Of a DNA stretch of 64,000 nucleotides, positions 22,601 to 33,792 are shown piece by piece (the stretch's first letter is position 1; every line of letters begins with the position of its first letter). Made by a program: the position numbers and the translations under genes. The DNA lies in assembly GCF_018294505.1 (NCBI RefSeq), contig NC_057807.1, positions 172,647,498 through 172,711,497 of the forward strand, in the 5' to 3' direction. Below the pieces are notes generated by a model. That model was given only the letters and a program-made list of their open reading frames with translations. It was not told the origin of the DNA and did not search any database. Source of the stretch: Triticum aestivum (taxonomy: Eukaryota; Streptophyta; Magnoliopsida; Poales; Poaceae).

Positions 22601-24300
22601 ACTACCTTTTTCTCCATAAAAATCATTTTATATTCTGTGTACGTGCCATTGAGCGCTATAACTTTATTTAAAAATAACGCGGCAACGCGTCAAGTCGAAC
22701 TTTGTTTCGTGCACGCATGGTACACGACCTCCCTAGGTAAACAACTGCTACATGCGTTCAAATTAGCATGTGGGCTGCCATTTCGTAAAGAAATGAGCTC
22801 CACCGTGTACCCACGCGGGTGTGGCTGGGCACGAAGCGTGAGTACGTGCACGGTGCACCTATTCTCTTCTTGTAAATGTACACCACCTACGTGGGGTTGT
22901 GTGAGAGAGATACAAACCTAGAGAGATAGTGTGTGGGTTCTTGAGAGTTTTTTTTGGGGGGGGGGCGGGGTCAATCAAAAAATGTAACATATGCAATGTG
23001 TGTGAAATAGAGTCCTGGATATAACATATATATAGAGGGGGCGATCCACGAGAAGAGAGTGGAGGTATCATCGGCTTGAGGTGTCCATAGAATCGAAGAG
23101 AGGGATGATGTGTGTGTGTGTGCGTGCCCGCGATCGATAAAGAGTGCCATCGAATTTGTGTGTGCCCACGTCAAAGATATAGAGTGGCTAGCCTACTAGA
23201 ACGTGAGAGGGGACATGTGTGGTTTGTATCTGTGGCATGGATACCTACCTGCAGCGCTCGACTATCGATGTGTGGTGGGGGAAGAGGGAGGCCCAATTAA
23301 CTATAGAGGTACAATTGCTGGTATATGTGTGGAGGAGGAGAGAGGCCTACCTCATGTATTAAGGAGATCGATCTGCCTCATGTATTAAGGTAGATTGATC
23401 GGCATCCATGCATATGTGCAGGAGAGGAATAAGGTTGGGAGAGAGACAGAGCTAGAGTGTTGGAGGGGGTGGTAGTGGAGTTGCTTCTAACAAATGGTGG
23501 GATATGCTTGCTAGACAAATGGAGGGCACGCCCACAATATCAATAGGAGAGGAGATGGCTGCTTGTTGTCTGTGCACGTGCGTGTGAGAGACGGGTCAGG
23601 AGGCATGCACGAATGATGAGGGGGACGATATGGCTGTGGTAAGCAGACGTAACTACATAGGAACATCAATCGAACTTTGTTAGAGAAAGGAGAGACATAA
23701 GTTGTGAGGTACGTCGATCGATGGGGGTGTAGTTAAAGTCGATCTAGGTATATGTTGGGAGATCGATCGGTATACATGCATGTGTTTGTTAGAAGAAAAT
23801 GAGGCACGAGGAGAAGGATAGAGAGAGAGGGATGCATCTAGGATGTGGTACGAGAGGCATACTATATCGAGGGGGAAGGAGTGTGCAAGTACGAGATCGA
23901 TGAAAAGAGTGGTGGGAGTGAGGCATGGACGGTGACAAGAGAAGAGGGGAAGCTTGTGTTCGTGCTAGGCACACCTGGCTAGAGAGGCATATCGATCGAT
24001 GTGTGCCGTAAAGAAGGAGCTGGGAGGCCTACACACACCATGGGTGAACGACCTAAAGTGAAAAGACGAATTTGCACGATGGAGCTAGAGAATGCTGACG
24101 GAGGGTGAGAGGGATGCGGGCGTGTGCATGCACGAGAGAAAGTTAGTGCTAGCTACAAAGATAAGAGGGTTGTGTGGGTGTAAAAGACGAATAGAGATCA
24201 TATATACATCATTATAAAAAGCGAATTCAGATATTTGAAGAATTTATGATAGTGTTTTGAACCGAGGCATGTGTGAATATATATAGCGGTGATACACATG
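22601..24300. repeat. purine-rich, GA/GT-rich degenerate repeat region
   Basis: Long runs of GAGAG, GTGTGTGTG and ATCGATCGATGTGTG-type words, with repeated motifs such as 'ctcatgtattaaggagatcg'. It resembles the GA-rich tandem units at 40130-40660 and 43460-44460. No open frame has coding features. Confidence 0.5.
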
Positions 24301-24627
24301 GTGTGGTTATGAACATGTTATACTACCTATAATATATCTTATCTCTACTCTTATAAAAAACGGAGTTGTTGATGATGGTGTGCCTTCCATCCTGCAATAT
24401 AGGCCATCCGATTTATATCTGGCGGATAGCAAGGAAACTATGATGGTTGAAGTTGGCAACAATCATGATTGTAGATTCTTATTGAAATAGAGAAATGAAT
24501 TCAAATTTAGTTCGAATTGCAGCGGTAGTATAGACATTTGGAATGCACTAAAATGTTGGTATGAGTATAGGTTACATGCATTATACAGCAAGCGAAAATA
24601 TTTAATCGGACATAACATGGATTCATA
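24301..24627. other. no recognisable gene
   Basis: AT-rich. 'atctctactcttataaaa' at about 24339 is weakly like a Helitron start but no matching 3-prime end is visible. Confidence 0.3.
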
Positions 24628-24864
24628 CTCCCTCCTTCCATCTATGTAGGGTGTAATTAGTTTTTTAAGACCGCCTTTGACTATTGACAAGATTAATAGT
24701 ACATGACATGCACAATGTGAAAATTATATCATTGAAAGAACCATTCACAGACGAATTTAATGGTGTGCTTTGTGTAAGTTGCATGTCATATATTATTGCT
24801 CTAATATTTGGTCAAAGTTAGCATCGAAAAACGCATTAGGCCCTATATAGATGGAAGGAGGGAG
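24628..24864. mobile_element. Stowaway-type MITE
   Basis: The ends CTCCCTCCTTCCATCTATGT and (reversed right end) CTCCCTCCTTCCATCTATAT are inverted repeats of 18 perfect bases. TA is present on both sides (24626-24627, 24865-24866). Length is 237 bp. Confidence 0.92.
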
Positions 24865-27800
24865 TAGCTTTGAATAGCATTTGTATAGTAAAACGGGGCA
24901 AGACTCTCTCTTTGTGTGGTGTGAATAGTTTTATTTTTTTCATTTTCTTTTTGGTTGAGGGAAGTGCGAATTGATTTGGTACGTACAAGTACAATATTAC
25001 TACACGTTAGGCTTGTCCCTAAAATTCAATCCGCGTCTTGTTATATCTCGAAAATTCAGATATCGTGCTCCCAAAACTGGCGCCTTCACAACACGCGCCT
25101 TGCTATCCTGAAATTATAACACGCGCGAAAACTCCCTCCAGCTGCCAAATCTCGACACGCGAAACCCCCCTTCTAACCCTGAGCCGAAAGGGTCGCTAGT
25201 TCAAATTGGTGGGGGGTACTTTTGTAACACATCCTACATTTTGGACAAGCGCGTCCCTAAGTCATGCTTCACCCCCTCCCAATGCCCCCTTTTTGCCATT
25301 CAAAATCCCAGGCCGCCATAACCTCTCCGCTCCAGCCGTGAAACCCCACCCTCCTCCGTCCGCCACGTCACCGCTGCCCAGCCAAAGCCTCTTCCCCGAC
25401 GATGTCGTCCACCGCAACAGCTCGACGTCCCTCGTCCACCTCCCCGGATGTGGATCCGTTGTCCATCTCGCCGTCCCGCCGGTTCAGCCGCCCGTCCTCC
25501 ACCTCCAAGGAGCTGCTCCAATGATCGCTCGTCTATCACGGCTGCTCCATCCCGCAGCGCCGCCTTAACCTGCTCCACCGGAACCGCAACATCCTCACCG
25601 ACTCCTCGGACGAAGCCGAGGCCAACTCGGCGCTACCAAAGAGGTTGTACACTCATCGCATCGCACCTTCTCCTTAACTCAACCTCCCGGCACCGATGGT
25701 GCTCCATCCCGCACCCCCATGGAGCAGCTACCTTGAAGCCGGCGCCGCGAGCGACATCTCCACGGCGGCTCTCCCCCAGTACGAGGCCCCTTCGGCGGCG
25801 GCGTCCATAGCAGCCGGATCTGCTGCTGCTCCGGCTCTCGCTCGCTCGCTCACGCTGCTGCTGCTCCAACTCTCGCCCGATCGCTCGCTCGCCCAGCTGC
25901 TGCTGCTGCTCACCGCCTCGCTCGTGCTACTGCTCTGCTCCGATTAAGCCACACTTCAGTCGACTGAATCGACTTTTGGGTCAGTCGATTTTCAGGGGTT
26001 GGGGGGTCGCCGGAATAAAGGAAGAACCACCCGCAGCAGGGACGGGGGCTCGCCGGAGAGGTACCCCACTATCTATCTTAGGGTTCAGGGTGGGGGCGGG
26101 GGGTCCTAGAGGGCTGGCCGGGGCAGCGGTGGGGAGTTGTTTCGGGGAGGCGAGGCGGCGCTGGGGCTGGCGGTTCGGCCGGTGGTGGCTAGCGGTTCAG
26201 GGGGGTGCAGGTTGAAGATGAACTGTAGGCCCTCCCTAAACTACATGTCAAGTGCCTCTCTGCTACCATTGCGTTCAACTTCGACAGCAGCATTCAGATT
26301 CCATAGTAAATTTCAGTTTCGACAGTTAAGTTCAGAGTCAACAGTTTTTACCTCATCTGTTGTAGTCAAGTGGTTTTTGGTGATGTAAATTTTACATCTA
26401 TTCTACATCATCTATTGGAGATGCTATTAGAATCCCACTTGAGATTGACAATGTTTGTCTTGTGCTGCTTCAGCCTTGACGTCTTACGGCTCACCGGAGC
26501 TGCTCCAACGACAGAACGATCCATCACAACACAGCAGTGCCCTGGACGCCGTCTACAGATTCCTCAGATCTTCCTCCACACCTCCGACAACCACCTCTGC
26601 CTCAACTGCTTCGGCGACCAACCCAATTATCCATGCATTTTGTTGAAAGGAATGAAGCAAAACATCCACCTGGACCTACTTTTCAAAATCCTATGCATGA
26701 AAAAAAGACCAAGTGCATTAGTGCCAGAATAACATTCTAACTGTACACGCTTTCATATGGTTTCACTTTATCTTGGCCATGTTTCTTTGCATTCCTCTGC
26801 TCTTCCAATTCCTGTAAACCAAACACCCAAGTTGACAGAAATCCTGTGTTTACAAATGCTCTGTTTACCATGTGCATTTTCCTATCCTATTCCGGTGTTT
26901 TTCCTATCCCTGCATTTTAAGAATCATGCAAGCCAAATGAGCCCTTATAGAATTACTTCAGTTACATGTACGTGTTGAAGGGAACTTTGTGTGGTTTGTC
27001 CTGCTCTTGCCGCGACATCGTCCACCTCACCTGAGCTGCTCCATCGACAGAAGCATCCACCAAACCAGACATCATGACTCCTGACCGTCTTTCGCCGCCT
27101 CGGATCTCCTTCCCTGCCGCCGGCACCCACCGCAATGGCATCACCATCATCGACTCAGCAAATGAACCTGAGGAGTACACGGGTCCATAAGAGAGGTCAC
27201 ACTCTTTTGTTTCTGCTTATGTTATGCATTGCTTAAACTTACCTGCTACTTTATCGTCCTCTTCAGCTCTTGGACTCCCAAGTCAGGTCCAAATTAATGT
27301 TCAAACTTGAGTTCTAAATTAGTTGTGGGGCACATATCAAGGCAGCAATGAATAGTATGTTTGTCTAATATCTGGTTCACCTAGGGTATGCCTATGTTGT
27401 TCATCTTGGGTGGGAAACAAATAGTAAAGCAATCATCATCTGTCTTTTTATTAATTTAAAGCAATCATCAGCCTGCTATCATTATTTTTGATCCATCCAC
27501 TGGTTGTTACCATCACTCTAAATTTCTGCATGCTCTCCTTACATAATCTCACCATATTTTTTTCGTATGCATGTCAGATATTGTACACAGTCATGCTGAA
27601 CATGTAGAGAAAAAGAGAAGAGTTTTGTGCGGCAATACAGTGTCATGCAAACATCGCTCCATGGTGGGTTCAATGGCAAACCCTCCCCACCCCTCTCTAG
27701 ATTGTAATCCAGAGGAAGATATCTGTTCTGAGGCGGATTCAGACGCTGCTGACCACTCCTATTTAACCCCCAAGGTGTTTGCTCTACCTTGGCATGATGA

Positions 27801-28091
27801 TGTTAGTCATATCATGCATGTGTTGCCTTGCAGTGCGTACTTTGGACATCATATATGTCATCTGCTTAGTTTAGACATGTTCTGTAATGCCACATGTTTA
27901 GTTTCTATATCATATATGGGAATTATGTAGTCTCATGTCTTTTAGCCAGCCATAATATATGTGAAATGTGCAATGCCATCCTGTTTAATCAGGCATCATA
28001 TATTTCATTGATATCTTGCCCATCCTTTTCTTCATTACATTTCCATTTGTCGACAATGTTTGTACATTAAACTACTCTTCCTGTGAATCAG

Positions 28092-28241
28092 CCATTTGGG
28101 TGGGAGATGGAAAAATCTGGAGTAAAAACAAGGCCTTCAGACTAGACCGTGCTACCTATCGAAGCAGATCTATTGTTGGGTCCCAATAGCTCCTCAGAGA
28201 TGGATTCAAAGACAGATGACCAGTCCTATTCCCCCACCGAG
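28092..28241 (+). pseudogene. duplicated acidic exon of the TNPA-like gene
   Basis: Ends SSEMDSKTDDQSYSPTE at a GTGTATGCTC donor, matching the exon at 27578-27774 (DSDAADHSYLTPK at GTGTTTGCTC). The following introns also match ('catatcatgcat'). The upstream half contains stops. Confidence 0.55.
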
Positions 28242-29535
28242 GTGTATGCTCAAACTTGGCACGGTTATACTGCTCATATCATGCATATGGTGTCTTGCGT
28301 TGCATAGTTTAGACATCATATACACAATATTCAACACCATGTTCTTAGTTCAGACATCATATCAAATGCCCTCTGTTTAGCATATAAATCACAGATGTGA
28401 ATTAAATGATGCGATCCTGATTACTTAGATACCATGTAGGTGAATTATGTCATGCGATCCTATTTAGTTATTCATCATATCTTTGAATTATGTTATGCTA
28501 TGCTATCCAGTTTAGATAGACATCATATATGTGAAATTATGTCATGCTATCCGTTATAATTAAAAAATATACATGTCAACTATTTCATGCTTTTTTTCCA
28601 CTATGTTTCCTGTTTATCCAGTATCCAGCGGACTAAAAACACAGTCTTCAAATAAAATAGTGCTACCTCTTGGTGGAGATAGCACCCCGGTTGTACATGC
28701 ACAAGAACCAGCCCTACCACACATAACCCAAACTCTTGCAGATTGTACCCCTACTGCGATGGACAAAGAACTAGCTTCACCCAATCTAACCCCAACCCCA
28801 GTAGATAGGAACCCAGTTCCTGTTGACATAGCACCATCTCCACCACAGAGCTCCCAAACAAGAGCAGTTAGTAAGGCAGCTCCAGTGCCCAAAGGGCCAG
28901 TACTACCACGGCGAACCCCAACTGCACCCAGTTAGTACGCCTATTCCTGTGTAAGAAGCACAACCAGCTAGTTGTAGTTTAGCAGCTATCGCATTTTATG
29001 TTGTTAAATCGTATGTGCGTATATTCCCATCTTGGAAATATTATACCGAACATGAAGGAAAATGCCAGTTGTAGGTGTTTGTCCAGGAGTTATGTGTAAG
29101 TAACGTTATTCATGGCAATTACTTTGCTTTGTCCCATACATCCTACCTCCATGATGGTTATAATACAACAAATTTTCCCATTTTTCTCTATAGAGAAGGA
29201 CCGATTTGGAAACTCGGGATGAGGTAACCTGTGCTAATACCTCTGCTATCTTCAAGAATGCTCGGTGGCAGTATCGGAATTACATGAAGAAAACATACTT
29301 CACCGGCAAAGAAACTCATCAAATTCCCTTACGTTCTCCTGAGACACATTTACTGGATGATGACTGGGAACGCCTTGTTCTGTACTGGTCCCGAACCAAG
29401 AATGTGGTAAGGTCTATGAGCTCATTTTATATTTTTAAGTATTATATTCTTGTGTCTTACTGTACTCTGTTCATGTAGAACAAGTGCCTAAACCTGAAGA
29501 ACAACTGTTCTAATTTAAGATTCCATTGCTATCAT

Positions 29536-29712
29536 AGTTCAAGAAAGCGCTAGGCGTTAATTGTGCATTTTGCCACCGCCTTGCGCTTTACTGACCAAAG
29601 CGCATGCTTATGCGCAGTTATGCACAGATTAAGCATAGTTATGTGCAATGTGTTTTGCCAACGCCTAGAGCCTAGGCGCACTTAAGCGCTCACTTAGGCG
29701 CGCCTTTTTTAA
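29536..29712. mobile_element. MITE in an intron of the TNPA-like gene
   Basis: The inverted ends AGTTCAAGAAAGCGC and (reversed) AGTTAAAAAAGGCGC bound 177 bp rich in AGGCGC/GCGCCT. It is flanked by ctatcat at 29529-29535 and 29713-29719. A duplication of 7 (or 8 with one mismatch) fits hAT-type elements. Confidence 0.65.
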
Positions 29713-31030
29713 CTATCATTGCTTTGCTCTTGTATCACTGTATTTACTCATACAAACTTATTTTAAATTGAAGGATCCGATTGAAACTCCAATGGCACAA
29801 CAGGTATGTTCATGCATGTTTGTTTAACAGGTTTGCTCTTATCAATAGCTCTGTTGATTTCAATTTCAATTGTGTATACAGTGGACTTTCATATCATGCA
29901 CATTACTAGCATCACAACAGAGCCAATAGTGTTTTTGTACATGTAGACCCGCGATACCCATCTGAAATCTTGTTTGCCATGTAGTTTCCCACGCTTTGTA
30001 TTCTTTCACTGCTACTTTGTCTTGAACTGATATGATTTGAACCGTGTCTCTATTTTGATTTTGCAAGACAATGTAGTGACCATAGGACATAGATATATGT
30101 TTGTTTGATGCTTTTATTATGTACTAGTACATGGCAATAGAAGACTTGGTAGTTTAATCCTGTCCACCTTACTAATGAACTGGTTCACCGAAATGAGTTT
30201 CATATACTAGTACATGCTAAACTTGTTATGTGTCTGCTTGTTTCTTCTTTTAGAATGCTGACAGAATATTGGGGAAGAGTGCCTTATTAAGCAATGGTAA
30301 AGGAAGTAATGCAGATAAGGTTCAGGATAGTGACACATCCTTGTTGGTCTCCAACAAAGCTGATAAAATAGCTAAGGAAGACTATCTTGAAGATAGTGAG
30401 ACAACCCCAAAGTCCTGTCTTGGTTTAGTGTTCGAGTTACTGGCCACTACCTCTTGCACAAGCTATTCAAACTCACTGTCTGAATCAGTTCGGTTTCTTG
30501 AGTCTCAACTACATGCTAAAAGACATCGATCAGCTGTGCTGCGACAAGAAGCAAAAGGACTGCGGAAGTCCCTGGAGCATTCAGATGCATACTTTCTGGT
30601 GCAACAGCAAGCGTTGGAGGATTTTAGCGCCAAACAGGACAAAGCTAATAAGCTTGCTAAGCTTATTGCCAGCATGGTGGATACCCAGGATAACGTTTCT
30701 TGAGCTCTTCTGAAGTTGTTTCAGTTATGCTCTTGTTTTGCTGCCGCGTCTATTTGCACTGGTGGCCAATTTTTACGGCCAGTGTATGCAATATGCTGCT
30801 TTGGTCCCTATATTTGCACTGGTGGCGAACTTTGATGCCCAGTGGATTTAATATGTGTAATAGTGGTAATAGGCTAGCGTTAATTGCTTGCTTATTTATT
30901 TCCTTATTGTCTTTTTTAGTTGTTTGCTTGTAGTCACCGCAGTTTTTTTCTGTGTTTTTCTAGTGGCCACAATAGCCTATTTTTGGTAACTACGCCAAAA
31001 TAATCATGGCAACACACGGACTGTTGTAGC

Positions 31031-31273
31031 CATGGGCCTCCTACAGGCCGTATGATCCATGGGCCTTCTTGTGGCCGTAGGATCCATTGGCCTTCTATAC
31101 GGGCTGTAGGATCCCTTAGCCTTCTATACGGGCCTTAGGATTCATGGGCCTTCTACGGGCCGTAGGGTCCATGGGCCTTCTACGGGCTGTACAATCCATG
31201 GGCCTTCTACGGACCATACTATCCATGGGCCTCATACGGGCCGTAGGATCCATGGGCCTTCTATGGGGCGTAT
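31031..31273. repeat. nine tandem 27-29 bp units in the right subterminal arm
   Basis: Consensus CATGGGCCTTCTACGGGCCG followed by TAGGATC. Units differ by a few bases each. In CACTA elements, subterminal arrays are the binding sites of the TNPA-type protein, which fits their position beside that gene. Confidence 0.8.
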
Positions 31274-32330
31274 CATCATTTTGCCAATCATGGGTCGTAC
31301 TATTCGTGGACCATAACGGGGCCGTTAATAGGCCGTATTTGATAACACTATTGAAACAGCCCAACGGGGTTTTTGACATGAAAATGGCCCAACATATTAA
31401 CGGTCTGCAAACGGGCCGACTGTAACGACGGGCTGAATTTGGCCCACAAGCAGAAAATGACAGTAACGGGCCGTATGTAACCGAATGCTGCAAATGAGCC
31501 CAAGAATCAATGGGCCCTGAGAAGGTCGAAACATAACTTGGGCTGGAAACGGCCCAATGGAATAATGGGTCATTAATCGGTATAAAGTGTTACACTGTTC
31601 ATTACGGGCCAGTTTCACCACGGGCCGTTAATGGGCCAAGAGTTACAAAGGGCCTCATATGGGCCGAAAGAAGTCATGGGCCACACATGGGCCGGAAGTT
31701 AAAACGGGCTGGAATAATATTGGACGGGCCAGATGACGCTACTGGGCCTAATTCGGAGAGGTCGTAATGGGCCCTGGGTTAGCAGGCTATAAATGTGCTA
31801 TATGCAAACATGCTGTTAACAAGCTTTCCGTGGGCCGGCCCGCCACCTTTTGACCAAGTCAAACGGGCCGGCCTTTTCACAGGAATGGGCCTCTGTTGGG
31901 CCGTGCCATGTGTTGCCGTATCATAGGCACCTTCGGTCCAATGAGTGGATGACATCTGTCTCAACGGTGAGCCGACACGTGTTTGCTCCAGCCAATGATG
32001 AGTTTACACGTGGAAAATCCCCATTGGTCGGGGCTGTTAATGGGTTATCGGATCCAAAACCGGACCCAATAGCTTAATGGCGTTCCGTTATGGTGGATGC
32101 CACGTGTCGGTCACCCGTGACGAAAGCACTTCTATGATGCGCGATTTATCGTCATGGAAGTGGACACTTCCGTGATGATAATTTTGGTAATGTCATGGAA
32201 CACTTCTACAACAACACAAGTATGACTATCTTGATTATGTCATAAAATCGTCATGGATGTACATGCATGACAAAAAAGCGACCTACAGTGACAAACACGT
32301 ATCATCACGGAAGTGTATTTTTTTGTAGTG
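31274..32330. other. remainder of right CACTA arm
   Basis: Dense in GGGCC words (CACGGGCCGTTAATGGGCC and similar), then the terminal block with repeated 'cgtcatggaagtg', 'cttccgtgatgat' and GTCATGGA motifs up to the CACTACAA end. No gene. The space from 30704 to 31030 is untranslated sequence of the TNPA-like gene. Confidence 0.6.
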
Positions 32331-32999
32331 ATGATGTTGGTGATGTAGGGTGCCACCGCCCGCAGAGCCCGCTCCCGATCGACGGGAGCCAGCTTATCAA
32401 AGACGGCATCCAATGGCACAAATGGATTTCGATGACGAAGCCCTGAGAGGATTCGCCCTGCAAGGGCGACGACCGCCCGCAAGCCCTCCTTGTCCAGCTC
32501 CGCCCCCACCATCGCGCAGAGACGGCTCAGCTCCTCGGAGATATAGGTGAAGAAGGAGACCTGGTCAGGAAGCCCCAGCTCGTTGAAGTCAATGGGGTGG
32601 TTGAACGGGATTAGCCCGACGGCCGACATGGTTGCACTGGCACGATGGTAGGCATCACGCAGCCGCAACACGTGCATGGCAACATGGTCCACCAAGTGGT
32701 TGAGTCGACCCTGGACCTCCTCATGATCGGCCCGCTCGGGCTCCAGCTGGCTCGCCTGACGGCCTATCGTATCTCCCACTTTCTGCATCAATGCTGCCGA
32801 CGCCTCGAGCATCTTTGTGGTGGATGCCTGCCGCTTTTGAAGCTCCGTTAACTCCCGCACATAAAGGAGGAGCATGGCACTCCTCTCCTCCTTGAGCTCA
32901 CGGAGCTCCACATTCCTTGGCCCTGAGCTCTGCATCCTTGGCCTGGAGCTCCTGTGTCAGGCACCTCACCTCAGACTCCGTGATCTATTGCGCCGCCAT
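32331..32999 (-). pseudogene. coiled-coil ORF, split by the CACTA unit
   Basis: Minus strand, ATG at 32999. It reads MAAQ, a stop, ITESEVRCLTQELQAKD, then a frameshift near 32930, after which it is open to the CACTA edge. The first part has heptads and charged residues typical of coiled coils (ELRELKEERSAMLLLYVREL). The second part reads GLPDQVSFFTYISEELSRLC and GRILSGLRHRNPFVPLDAVF. It resembles ORFs found in many Triticeae retrotransposon-derived loci, so a transposon origin is likely, but I cannot name the family. The C-terminal 16 codons lie at 6417-6465. Confidence 0.55.
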
Positions 33000-33394
33000 G
33001 GAACCAGTTAGAAGCAATGGGGAGAGGAAGCAAAGGGGTGAAATGCCTGAAAGGCAATGCAATCTATGGGAAGGCGGAGGGAACTAGCCGAGGAGCAGGG
33101 TGAATCTTTTGGTTTTCACCATGGGAAAACACCAGTCGACGACTTTCACATCATGGAGCAGTGGGTTTTACAGGCGGAGTCATCATGACTAATTGCTGAC
33201 GCGCATGCTCCCGTCAATGAAAAAAAATAGAAATCCTGCCGCGCATGCCGCACCCAAAGACCAGACCAACGCCGCGGTGCATATTTAAAGTTACCTGCCG
33301 GCAAGGGGAAAAATGGGTGAAAAACAAATATGGCGGCGGCCTAGCTAATCGGTCGCACTGTCCCAATTAGCTAGCCACCATGCTTCACGGATGT
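33000..33394. other. leader of the coiled-coil ORF and spacer
   Basis: Pyrimidine-rich on the minus strand just upstream of the ATG, consistent with a leader. Nothing else is recognisable. Confidence 0.35.
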
Positions 33395-33480
33395 ACTCGA
33401 CGATAAAGGTGGGCTTTTGTGATTTGATGACTCATTTACTTGCTTCGATTCTATGACCAAGGAGGACCCACAAAATGCAC
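33395..33480 (-). promoter_or_regulatory. shared 5-prime flanking module, copy M5 (partial)
   Basis: Contains GATAAAGGTGGGCTTTTGTG, ATTTGATGACTCATT and CTATGACCAAGGAGGACC. It is upstream of the coiled-coil ORF, on the far side of the CACTA unit from M1 and M2. The sequence up to 33792 has no gene. Confidence 0.5.
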
Positions 33481-33792
33481 GATAGGGCGTCCCACATCTC
33501 GGCAAGGAAGAAAATATGCATACACCACCCGGGAGGACCCAGAAACCGTGCATAAGGTGTGGCACGTCTCGACATGGAGGAAAAATGTGCGTGTAAAAAT
33601 ATACTGTATCAGATGTACTACCTATGGTTCGACCTCGGGACCCAGCCAGTCGGTCGAAAACAGCCCACTAGGCACACAACTTCATCATGCTAACGCGAAG
33701 GATAGATGTGGTTAGCTCCATCTCGACCATCCACAATGTCTCTTGTTCTAGGCAATTCCTCTATTTTCCAAGCATTTTTTTGTTATAATAAC

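Larger units (their letters stand above)
11700..22630 (-). other. decayed tandem array of promoter/first-exon and short-exon copies
   Basis: At least four GC-rich first-exon copies (14029-14420, 16268-16500, 18084-18350, 22225-22600), each ending at a GTA-type splice donor, alternate with seven copies of a short conserved block that reads FSGTAQ-like on the minus strand (centred at about 11930, 12730, 13213, 15798, 17891, 21640 and 21840). All point the same way. Upstream of three first exons is a matching core with CTATATA-type TATA sequence followed by GGAGAGAAAAAGAAAACC. The pattern is that of a tandemly duplicated gene whose copies decayed. The product family is not recognised. Confidence 0.55.
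25402..30703 (+). pseudogene. TNPA-like CACTA gene, multi-exon, one premature stop
   Basis: Exon A, 25402-25643: ATG, MSSTATARRPSSTSPDVD..., in-frame TGA at 25522 (probably from CGA), then HRNRNILTDSSDEAEANSAL and a donor. Middle exons near 26455-26640 and 26990-27190 are uncertain. Exon 27578-27774 is acidic (EEDICSEADSDAADHSYLTP) and has a duplicate at 28092-28241. An exon at about 28622-28932 is Thr/Pro-rich. Exon 29194-29406 (FKNARWQYRNYMKKTYFTG ... DDDWERLVLYWSRTKNV) resembles the plant transposase Ptta/En/Spm region with its WxxLVxYW core. Exon 29774-29803 encodes DPIETPMAQQ. Exon 30254-30703 has 149 codons with a coiled-coil-like end (SLSESVRFLESQLHAKRH). The last three exons join in phase 0 with GT/AG sites. 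TNPA-type proteins bind subterminal repeats of the element. A fully active gene is unlikely because of the stop, and the middle exon structure is tentative. Confidence 0.6.
6466..32330 (+). mobile_element. CACTA (En/Spm) unit, 25.9 kb
   Basis: The left end is CACTACAAAAAAAAGACACA and the right end, reversed, is CACTACAAAAAAATACACTT. Both are followed by TCCGTGA-type sequence. The flanking trinucleotides are atg (6463-6465) and atg (32331-32333), the 3-bp duplication expected of CACTA elements. A minus-strand ORF outside the right end resumes in frame outside the left end, which independently supports one insertion. The left arm has long direct repeats, the right arm has 28-bp tandem repeats, and a TNPA-like gene lies near the right end. 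No TNPB/TNP2 transposase is visible, so it is non-autonomous or decayed. The middle 11.7-22.6 kb is not typical of an element and looks like captured or trapped gene sequence. Confidence 0.75.

Noticed and set aside
24339..24480. Helitron 5-prime end (TCTCTACTC)
   Set aside because: No CTRR end with a preceding hairpin was found downstream, and no AT insertion site could be confirmed.
31031..31273. CRISPR-like array of 28-bp repeats
   Set aside because: Units abut with no unique spacers, the context is a plant CACTA arm, and no cas genes are present.
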